Shown piece after piece: positions 1 to 5,573 of a stretch of 10,516 bases of DNA. The number at the start of each line of letters is the position of its first letter. Position 1 is the stretch's first letter. Below the pieces are notes generated by a model. It ran no database searches and was not told where the DNA came from. It saw nothing but the letters and a program-made list of their open reading frames with translations. The DNA is taken from NCBI GenBank assembly GCA_051275515.1, contig JBNMOT010000120.1, positions 1-10,516 of the forward strand. The letters are read 5' to 3'. Source of the DNA: Oleispira sp051275515 (lineage in GTDB: Bacteria; Pseudomonadota; Gammaproteobacteria; Pseudomonadales; Oceanobacteraceae). Made by a program: the position numbers and the translations under genes.

Positions 1-96
1 ATGCATTCTATTCGTGAACTTGCAGGCAGTGAGGACGCGTTTGAGCTGGCTAAAGTATTAACGCACTTTTATGAAAAGTCGTCTTTGACTGAATAG
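1..96 (+). CDS. C-terminal end of an unidentified protein (5' partial)
   Basis: An open frame runs from the first base of the window to a TAG at 94-96 and encodes 31 residues ending in EKSSLTE. The first codon happens to be ATG, but no upstream sequence is available, so the true start probably lies outside the window. The residues are mixed charged and hydrophobic (RELAGSEDAFELAKVL), consistent with an amphipathic helix at the end of a soluble protein. I do not recognise the family. The stop codon is inside the first copy of an 18-bp tandem repeat that continues past the gene. No clear intrinsic terminator follows. Confidence 0.45.
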   Translation: MHSIRELAGSEDAFELAKVLTHFYEKSSLTE

Positions 97-138
97 TGGT
101 TTTTGACTGAATAGTGGTCTTTGACAGGGTAGTGTTTG
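85..138. repeat. Three tandem 18-bp imperfect repeats spanning a stop codon
   Basis: Copies start at 85, 103 and 121. The unit is TTGACTGAATAGTGGTYT. Copies 1 and 2 differ only at position 17; copy 3 is diverged (TTGACAGGGTAGTG...). Because 18 is a multiple of three, each copy repeats the last codons and the TAG of the upstream gene in the same frame (LTE-stop, LTE-stop, LTG-stop). This looks like slippage or duplication at the 3' end of the gene. Confidence 0.85.
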
Positions 139-316
139 GTTGGGGCGTTTGGGTTGTGTATCTGGCGCCGTGATGCCGACATTATATTCAGTCTGATCTT
201 GTATAAATAAAAACAGAAAACGTATTAAAATTTTATAGATTTATGAAAATATAAATATGTATAAAATATGGTTTTGAAACGACTGTTGAAGTTTGAAATA
301 GAATATTTACAATGAT
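139..316. other. Intergenic stretch, AT-rich from about 190
   Basis: Non-coding sequence lies between the repeat block and the 3' end of tRNA-Pro. The first 40 bases are G/T-rich; from about 190 to 310 the sequence is strongly AT-rich, with a 10-bp palindrome TAAAATTTTA at 226-235. I see no convincing gene or terminator here. Confidence 0.5.
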
Positions 317-339
317 GACCATCTTAGATAAAGATGGTC
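317..339 (-). other. Perfect stem-loop overlapping the tRNA-Pro 3' end
   Basis: GACCATCTT (317-325) and AAGATGGTC (331-339) form a 9-bp perfect inverted repeat with a 5-nt loop. On the minus strand, the discriminator base and encoded CCA of tRNA-Pro (335-338) lie in the 5' arm. The hairpin would form in the precursor immediately at the mature 3' end. It is not followed by a strong U-tract (ATCATTGTAAAT), so it may be a weak terminator or a 3'-trailer processing or protection element rather than a classical intrinsic terminator. Confidence 0.6.
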
Positions 340-411
340 GGGATAGAGAGATTCGAACTCCCGACATCCTGCTCCCAAAGCAGGCGCGCTACCAGACTGC
401 GCTATATCCCG
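335..411 (-). tRNA. tRNA-Pro(TGG)
   Basis: This is a complete 77-nt cloverleaf on the minus strand. The 7-bp acceptor stem is CGGGATA/TATCCCG, the discriminator is A and the CCA is encoded (335-337). The anticodon stem CCTGC/GCAGG encloses loop TTTGGGA with anticodon TGG (375-377 on the plus strand). The T-arm contains GTTCGAATC. It lies 42 bp downstream of tRNA-Asn on the same strand and is probably cotranscribed with it. Confidence 0.96.
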
Positions 412-453
412 AACACTGTTGCTAAGCAATCCAATTCATTACAAGGTAATAAA

Positions 454-529
454 TGGCTCCTCGAGCTGGACTTGAACCAGCGACCAATAGATTAACAGTC
501 TACTGCTCTACCAACTGAGCTATCGAGGA
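454..529 (-). tRNA. tRNA-Asn(GTT)
   Basis: This is a complete 76-nt cloverleaf on the minus strand. The acceptor stem is TCCTCGA/TCGAGGA, followed by G and an encoded CCA (454-456). The D-arm AGCTCAGTTGGTAGAGC and T-arm GTTCAAGTC are standard. The anticodon loop contains CTGTTAA with anticodon GTT (494-496 on the plus strand). It is the first gene of a two-tRNA unit with its own strong promoter upstream. Confidence 0.96.
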
Positions 530-542
530 ATGTCTTGGCAAC

Positions 543-578
543 GGGACGCATAATACGTAGACCATGCCCCCATGTCAA
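543..578 (-). promoter_or_regulatory. Sigma70 promoter of the tRNA-Asn/tRNA-Pro unit with GC-rich discriminator
   Basis: Read on the minus strand, a perfect -35 TTGACA (573-578) is followed by a 17-bp spacer and -10 TATTAT (550-555). A GC-rich discriminator GCGTCCC (543-549) follows at the expected start site, about 14 bp before the mature tRNA-Asn. Such discriminators are typical of stable-RNA promoters under stringent (ppGpp) control. An AT-rich run upstream (585-606, including seven A's on the plus strand) could act as an UP element. Confidence 0.85.
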
Positions 579-640
579 CACTTGTTAGAATAAAAAAATG
601 TAATTAATTCAATCGCTTACAGATTATATTCCGACAAAGT

Positions 641-662
641 AAAAAAAGACCGCTCAGTCCTT
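641..662 (-). terminator. Intrinsic terminator overlapping the manB stop codon
   Basis: On the minus strand AAGGACT pairs with GGTCTTT (7 bp including two G-T wobbles, loop GAGC) and runs directly into a tract of seven T's (641-647). The hairpin includes the last codons and the TGA of manB. It would end the galU-manB transcript just before the tRNA promoter. Confidence 0.6.
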
Positions 663-2012
663 CATTAATTTCAACAATTCAGCTGTTTTAGCTTCCATTA
701 AGGCCTGATCACCGCGGCTTTCAACGTTAAGACGCACAACAGGCTCGGTATTAGAGGCACGTAAATTAAAGCGCCAATCACCAAAGTTCATGCTCAAGCC
801 GTCGGTATGATCAATCTCAGCACCAGATGACGCGTAATGCGCCTCGACTTTGACCAAGGTCGCGGGCGCATCGTCCAAAATACTGTTGATCTCACCAGAA
901 CAAGGGAATTTCGCCATGCGTTCTTCAACTAGCTGAGTTAACGACTTGCCACTCTTACTAATAAGCTCTACTACCAGCAACCAAGGGATCATGCCGCTAT
1001 CGCAATAGAAAAAATCTTTAAAGTAATGGTGAGCACTCATCTCGCCACCATAAACCGCGTCTTCTAAACGCATGCGCTCTTTAATAAAAGCATGGCCGGT
1101 TTTACTTTGAATCGCTTTGCCGCCAGCGGCTTCCGCCATTTCAATGGTATTCCACGTTAAGCGTGGATCATGCACAATACTGGCGCCAGGGTTTTTCAAT
1201 AAAGCCGCTTCGGCCAATAGACCCACGATGTAATAGCCTTCAATGAAGGTGCCTTTATCATCGAAAAAGAAACAGCGGTCAAAATCGCCATCCCAGGCAA
1301 TGCCCAAGTCCGCTTTATTATCTGCGATCGCTTTAATAGTCGATGCACGGTTTTCAATCAATAAAGGATTTGGCACGCCATGAGGGAAGTTGCCATCTTG
1401 TTCGTGATGCACCTTAACCCACTCAATCGGTAAGAAAGGCTCAATGGCATCAAGCGCTAAGCCACCGCCGCCATTACCGGCATTACAAACAATCTTTAAC
1501 GGCTTAAACTTATCGGCTTCAACATACGTTAACAGGTGCTGAGTATAAGCAGGGCGAGTATCAACCATCTCTAGGCTGCCGCGCTTGCTAGCATCAACGG
1601 CTGGGAAATTATTAGCATGCGCTAAAATTTCGATATCTTTAAGGCCCGTATCGCCACTAATCGGTCGAGACCCTTCGCGCACGAACTTCATGCCGTTGTA
1701 ATCTTTTGGATTGTGGCTCGCGGTGACGCAAATACCACCATCGGCTTTTAAATAAGGTGTGGCAAAATACACTTCTTCCGTGCCGCACATGCCAATGTTT
1801 AAAACATTCGTACCGGCGTCACGTAAACCTTCAACAACCTTGTCACACATCTGCTTACTGGTTAAACGAATGTCATAACCGACAACAACCGTGGTCGGTT
1901 TCAAATATTGAGCGAAGGCACGGCCAATGCTATAAGCAATGTCTTCATTCAGTTCATCTGGCATGCGGCCGCGAACATCGTACGCTTTAAAGCACGCTAA
2001 TAAATCGCCCAT
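654..2012 (-). CDS. manB: Phosphomannomutase/phosphoglucomutase (CpsG/ManB family)
   Basis: This cytoplasmic enzyme of the alpha-D-phosphohexomutase superfamily interconverts mannose-6-P and mannose-1-P, and possibly glucose-6-P and glucose-1-P. At 452 residues it is close to the E. coli CpsG length of 456. All four superfamily signatures are visible: the phosphoserine loop TASHNP (97-102, catalytic Ser99), the Mg-binding DGDFDR (241-246), the sugar-binding GEMSAHH (323-329) and the C-terminal phosphate-binding RASNTEP (418-424). The N-terminal CFKAYDVRG is typical. The ATG shares one base with the galU stop codon, and its AAGGAT ribosome site lies inside the end of galU, so translation is probably coupled. 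Placement directly after galU suggests it also supplies glucose-1-P for UDP-glucose, which is inference. Whether it is mainly a mannose or a glucose mutase cannot be read from the sequence. Confidence 0.93.
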   Translation of the reverse strand: MGDLLACFKAYDVRGRMPDELNEDIAYSIGRAFAQYLKPTTVVVGYDIRLTSKQMCDKVVEGLRDAGTNVLNIGMCGTEEVYFATPYLKADGGICVTASHNPKDYNGMKFVREGSRPISGDTGLKDIEILAHANNFPAVDASKRGSLEMVDTRPAYTQHLLTYVEADKFKPLKIVCNAGNGGGGLALDAIEPFLPIEWVKVHHEQDGNFPHGVPNPLLIENRASTIKAIADNKADLGIAWDGDFDRCFFFDDKGTFIEGYYIVGLLAEAALLKNPGASIVHDPRLTWNTIEMAEAAGGKAIQSKTGHAFIKERMRLEDAVYGGEMSAHHYFKDFFYCDSGMIPWLLVVELISKSGKSLTQLVEERMAKFPCSGEINSILDDAPATLVKVEAHYASSGAEIDHTDGLSMNFGDWRFNLRASNTEPVVRLNVESRGDQALMEAKTAELLKLMKD

Positions 2013-2902
2013 TACTTATTATCCTTGTTTTGTTCGGCTAATTCTTTTTCTGCTTTTTCATTAAGCTCTTTTTCCGCGAGAAAGACATTTTCGAAAACGT
2101 AGTTGGTCGCCTCTACAAACCCTTCGATGCTGCCACAGTCGAAACGCTTACCGCGAAATTTATAGGCCATTACACAGCCTTCTTGAGCTTGCTTCATTAG
2201 GGCGTCGGTGATTTGAACTTCACCATTTTTACCTGGCTCAGTTTCTTCAATTTTACCAAAAATATCAGGTGTTAAAATATAACGACCAATAATAGCAAGA
2301 TTAGAAGGTGCATCTTCTTGAGAAGGTTTCTCGACCATATCAGTGACTCGATAAAGGCCATTGCCCATATCTTCACCGGCGATTACACCGTATTTGTGTA
2401 CTTGATCGGCAGGCACTTCTTGAATGGCGACTACGGAGCAGCGGAATTGATTGTAGATTTTAACCATTTGCGCCAATACGCCTTCACCATCTTCTGCCGC
2501 AACGCATAAATCATCGGCGAGTACGACGGCAAAAGGATCATCGCCCATTAGATTGCGACCCGAAAGAATCGCATGACCCAAACCTTTCATATGGTTTTGG
2601 CGAGTAAAAGAAAAATCGTTATTATCAATTAAGTCGCGGATCGAGCTTAATAACGACTCTTTACCAGAACCTTTAATTTCAGCTTCTAGCTCATAGCTGA
2701 TATCGAAGTGATCGGCAATAGAGCGTTTACCACGACCGGTGACAAAACCGATCGTCGAAAGACCGGCTTGAGCCGCTTCTTCTACACCATATTGAACCAA
2801 AGGTTTGTTTACCACGGGTAGCATTTCTTTAGGCATGGACTTGGTCGCGGGTAAGAAACGTGTGCCGTAGCCTGCAACAGGAAAAAGGCATTTTTTAATC
2901 AT
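2012..2902 (-). CDS. galU: UTP-glucose-1-phosphate uridylyltransferase
   Basis: The enzyme makes UDP-glucose from UTP and glucose-1-P in the cytoplasm, feeding polysaccharide and glycolipid synthesis. The 296-residue product starts MIKKCLFPVAGYGTRFLPATK, the nucleotidyltransferase signature, with KEMLPV at 25-30. Further on are LADD (128-131), VEKP (190-193), and GKRFDCG (251-257) near the C-terminus. The last 20 residues form a highly charged tail. I start at 2902, not at the in-frame ATG at 2974: the signature begins right after this Met, and AAGGAT (2909-2914) lies 6 nt upstream. The extra 24 codons have no family match and contain a hairpin in the DNA. It is the first gene of the galU-manB operon, divergent from zwf. 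Confidence 0.96.
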   Translation of the reverse strand: MIKKCLFPVAGYGTRFLPATKSMPKEMLPVVNKPLVQYGVEEAAQAGLSTIGFVTGRGKRSIADHFDISYELEAEIKGSGKESLLSSIRDLIDNNDFSFTRQNHMKGLGHAILSGRNLMGDDPFAVVLADDLCVAAEDGEGVLAQMVKIYNQFRCSVVAIQEVPADQVHKYGVIAGEDMGNGLYRVTDMVEKPSQEDAPSNLAIIGRYILTPDIFGKIEETEPGKNGEVQITDALMKQAQEGCVMAYKFRGKRFDCGSIEGFVEATNYVFENVFLAEKELNEKAEKELAEQNKDNK

Positions 2903-2908
2903 AATTAA

Positions 2909-2914
2909 ATCCTT
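2909..2914 (-). promoter_or_regulatory. galU ribosome binding site fixing the start
   Basis: AAGGAT on the minus strand, 6 nt before the ATG at 2902. It supports the 296-residue GalU over a 24-residue N-terminal extension. Confidence 0.75.
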
Positions 2915-3178
2915 ATAATAATTGAAACAGGTATTCGCTTTAGCATTGGCTATGAGTGCTCGCGCAGAGCACATATTAATAAGTATTAAATAGCATGAAC
3001 TAGACCAAGCTGAAAAAAAGATCCCGCATTGTAGCGTTTTAAGGAGGAATCACAAGGTTGCCGCTTTTGAAAAATAGTCACTTTAGGCATGTGGGCATGA
3101 TTTCTGCTGAGAATACGTAAGAGAATAGTCAGATAGACGAACGGGAACATAATAATCGCTAAAAGCGTGTCGATAGCC

Positions 3179-3187
3179 TGTTATAAA
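3179..3187 (+). promoter_or_regulatory. Candidate extended -10 promoter of the zwf operon
   Basis: TG at 3179-3180, one base, then TATAAA at 3182-3187, matching the TGnTATAAT extended -10 pattern in five of six -10 positions. The -35 position at 17-bp spacing (CTAAAA) is poor, as is tolerated for extended -10 promoters. The transcript would start about 65 bp before the zwf ATG. Confidence 0.35.
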
Positions 3188-3260
3188 TACTGGAAAATGC
3201 TGACTTATGGTGCACACTTAACGGGAGTGATGTATTTTCTGGCATTAAGGAAATAGTAGT

Positions 3261-4796
3261 ATGCAAATAGAACAACCCTTTGAGCTGGTGCTTTTCGGTG
3301 GTCTTGGAGATCTTGCCTTACGTAAGCTATTTCCTGCTTTATACCTACTTGAATTAGACAAGCGTTTACCTGAAGGTCGTATCATTGCCATTGGACGCAA
3401 AGCGATTACGTTAGAGGGGGTGATTGCTACAATAAAGAAGGCTGTCTTTAGCCATGTTCAGGACTGTTATCAAGAAAATGAGTATTGGCAGCGTTTTGCA
3501 GACCGCCTGAGTTATGTCTGCTTAGATGCCCAACAGCCTGAAACGTATCAAAATTTAGCGAGCGAACTCGATGAATCTTGCCCAAATCGATTATTTTATC
3601 TTGCGACGGCCTCTTTTTTATATTCAGATATTGTTGCGAATCTCCACGTCAATGAACTGATCCAAACGTCCTCCAAAGTTATCTTAGAAAAACCCATTGG
3701 CCATAATCTCGCATCAGCCAACGCTATTAATGCAGCGGTCGCTGAATATTTTGATGAAATACAAATTTATCGTATTGATCATTATTTAGGTAAAGAGACG
3801 GTACAAAATTTGATGGTTTTGCGCTTCGCTAATTTTATATTCGAGAGTCAGTGGAATCAGAAATACATTGATCATATTCAAATCTCTATCTCCGAATCAT
3901 TAGGTGTTGAAAAGCGGGCGGGCTTTTATGAACAAGTGGGTGCGTTCAGAGACATGATGCAAAATCACTTACTTCAACTTTTGTGTATTGTTGCTATGGA
4001 ACCGCCAGCGAAAATGGAACCCGATGCGGTGCGAGATGAAAAAGTAAAAGTCATCAAGGCACTGCGTCCGATAACAGGACAAGATATTTTTAATAAGGTT
4101 ATTCGTGGGCAATATAATCAGGGGGTTTCTGATGGCAAGCCTGTACCGAGTTACCGCCACGAAGAAGGGGTTGATGGTCAAAGTCAAACTGAAACGTTTG
4201 TGGCCATGAAAGTTGAAATTGAAAATTGGCGCTGGGCAGGGGTTCCTTTTTATCTTCGCACCGGTAAGCGTTTGGCCGAACGTGCGTGTGAAATTGTTGT
4301 GCAGTTTAAAGAAATACCGCATTCCATTTTTCCCATGCAGCATAAAAAAACGATGGCCAATAAATTAATCTTTCGCCTGCAACCCGATGAAGGTATTCGT
4401 TTGCAATTGTGTGAGAAAAAAATTGGTAGTGGCATGAATGTAAGGCCCATGACGTTAAGTTTAAATCCCGACAATCCCAGCCAAGACTTTATGAAGTCAC
4501 AGGGGGATGGTTATGAGCCTAACAGTCATGAAGCGAAAGGAAGTGAATCAAAAGGTAAATCAGTGCGCGTTCCAGAAGCTTATGAGCGATTATTGTTTGA
4601 TGCGTTGGCCAGTAATCCAACCTTGTTTTTACGTGATGATGAGTTAATGGAAGCATGGGATTGGGTTGACCCTATTATAGCCGCTTGGAAAGAGTCAGAA
4701 GATGCTCCCGAACCTTATACTGCTGGCACCTGGGGACCCGCAGAGTCAACTTTGTTACTGGCGAAAGATGGCCGGCTTTGGAATGAAAATAACTAA
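3261..4796 (+). CDS. zwf: Glucose-6-phosphate 1-dehydrogenase
   Basis: This cytoplasmic enzyme oxidises glucose-6-P to 6-phosphogluconolactone with NAD(P)+, the entry step of the ED and pentose phosphate pathways. The N-terminal Rossmann domain carries GGLGDLALRKLFPALY (13-28), close to the Pseudomonas-type version. EKPIG (143-147) and the substrate-binding RIDHYLGKE (171-179) follow, then FRDMMQNH (229-236) with the catalytic base His236 by analogy to the family. The C-terminus has AYERLL, the AGTWGP motif and DGRLWN. At 511 residues it is about 20 longer than usual. The extra length is a hydrophilic stretch around 404-436 (Gly/Ser/Lys/Glu) just before VPEAYERLL. The start is supported by AAGGAAA 7 nt upstream. 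It is the first gene of a four-gene operon, 59 bp before pgl. Confidence 0.97.
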   Translation: MQIEQPFELVLFGGLGDLALRKLFPALYLLELDKRLPEGRIIAIGRKAITLEGVIATIKKAVFSHVQDCYQENEYWQRFADRLSYVCLDAQQPETYQNLASELDESCPNRLFYLATASFLYSDIVANLHVNELIQTSSKVILEKPIGHNLASANAINAAVAEYFDEIQIYRIDHYLGKETVQNLMVLRFANFIFESQWNQKYIDHIQISISESLGVEKRAGFYEQVGAFRDMMQNHLLQLLCIVAMEPPAKMEPDAVRDEKVKVIKALRPITGQDIFNKVIRGQYNQGVSDGKPVPSYRHEEGVDGQSQTETFVAMKVEIENWRWAGVPFYLRTGKRLAERACEIVVQFKEIPHSIFPMQHKKTMANKLIFRLQPDEGIRLQLCEKKIGSGMNVRPMTLSLNPDNPSQDFMKSQGDGYEPNSHEAKGSESKGKSVRVPEAYERLLFDALASNPTLFLRDDELMEAWDWVDPIIAAWKESEDAPEPYTAGTWGPAESTLLLAKDGRLWNENN

Positions 4797-4855
4797 TGTA
4801 ATACAACTAACTTAATACCATTAGCTGAAAATGATAAACAGTTCGGAGTAATCGT

Positions 4856-5548
4856 ATGTGGACAGAAACGATCAGTGATAATGAAAATGTTTTAGCTAAA
4901 AAGTTAGCACTTTCTGTTAGTAAGCAGCTTAAGGCCTGTTTAACTGAAAAAAATAAAGCGTGTCTTGCGGTTAGTGGTGGAACAACGCCCATTGAATTTT
5001 TTAAGCAACTCAGTCAGCAACAATTAGATTGGGCAAAAGTGACCGTCATTCTTGTTGATGAACGCTGGTTACCCGTCGATCATAAAGACAGTAACGAAAA
5101 ACTAGTACGGGATTATTTAATTCAAAATCATGCGAAAAAAGCGTACCTGTTAGGGTTGAAAAACAGTGATGAGCTTCCTAGTCAAGGCATTATGGATTGC
5201 GAGACTCAGCTGAGAATTCAGATTGATCACATCGATGTTGTTGTTTTAGGCATGGGGCTCGATGGTCATACCGCGTCTTGGTTTGCCAATTCAGTGCAGC
5301 TGCCAGCATTACTGGATAGTGATACGGCGGCTTGGTGTTTGCCGGTAGAAGATGATTTTTTACCGCAGCCAAGAATGAGCTTGACGTGGCGCTTTATTAA
5401 GCGAGCCGAAAAAATCTATTTGCATTTTACCGGCGCAGAAAAAAATAAAGTATTTGCGCAAGCCTGTGAAGTTTACAGTGAGCAGCTTCCTGTCTCACAC
5501 GTATTACATCAAGATGGTATCAATGTTAGTGTTTATCGCACGCAATAA
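4856..5548 (+). CDS. pgl: 6-phosphogluconolactonase (DevB type)
   Basis: The enzyme hydrolyses 6-phosphoglucono-delta-lactone to 6-phosphogluconate, directly after Zwf. The 230-residue protein fits the NagB/DevB-like fold family: SGGTTP (40-45) for phosphate binding, VDERWLP (67-73) followed by the conserved SNE (79-81), and LGMGLDGHTAS (131-141) as the second signature. The ATG has GGAG (4845-4848) 7 nt upstream. It lies 59 bp after zwf and 25 bp before edd, with no terminator in either gap, so it should be cotranscribed. The length is normal for the DevB class and unlike the unrelated E. coli YbhE beta-propeller type. Confidence 0.95.
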   Translation: MWTETISDNENVLAKKLALSVSKQLKACLTEKNKACLAVSGGTTPIEFFKQLSQQQLDWAKVTVILVDERWLPVDHKDSNEKLVRDYLIQNHAKKAYLLGLKNSDELPSQGIMDCETQLRIQIDHIDVVVLGMGLDGHTASWFANSVQLPALLDSDTAAWCLPVEDDFLPQPRMSLTWRFIKRAEKIYLHFTGAEKNKVFAQACEVYSEQLPVSHVLHQDGINVSVYRTQ

Positions 5549-5573
5549 TTGACGAGACAAGTAAGGATTAATC

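Larger units (their letters stand above)
2903..3260. other. 358-bp divergent control region between galU and zwf
   Basis: No recognisable gene lies here. It holds the galU leader, including an inverted repeat GTGCTC-5-GAGCAC (2956-2972), and an AT-rich block (2971-2995) where a galU promoter could sit; no -35/-10 pair there is convincing. It also contains an isolated perfect Shine-Dalgarno AAGGAGG (3041-3047) before a 20-codon TTG-started frame, a candidate extended -10 for zwf (3179-3187), and the zwf ribosome site AAGGAAA (3247-3253). I looked for a HexR-type operator (TGTAAT-3-ATTACA) and did not find one. Confidence 0.6.

Noticed and set aside
85..138. CRISPR-like array
   Set aside because: The repeats are directly adjacent with no spacers, are only 18 bp long and are diverged.
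1757..1990. Plus-strand open frame of 77 codons inside manB
   Set aside because: It lies antisense to the best conserved part of a clear enzyme gene and has Cys/His/Gln-rich content typical of a shadow frame.
2903..2974. A 24-codon N-terminal extension of GalU from an in-frame ATG at 2974
   Set aside because: The family signature starts right after the Met at 2902, which has a good ribosome site. The extension has no family resemblance and contains a DNA inverted repeat.
2903..3260. HexR operator for the zwf operon
   Set aside because: Neither a TGTAAT-3-ATTACA palindrome nor a close TTGT-7/8-ACAA arrangement was found by eye. TTGT and ACAA do occur around 3030-3057 but about 20 bp apart.
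3969..4474. Two overlapping minus-strand frames inside zwf
   Set aside because: They are antisense to conserved Zwf sequence and have no recognisable product.
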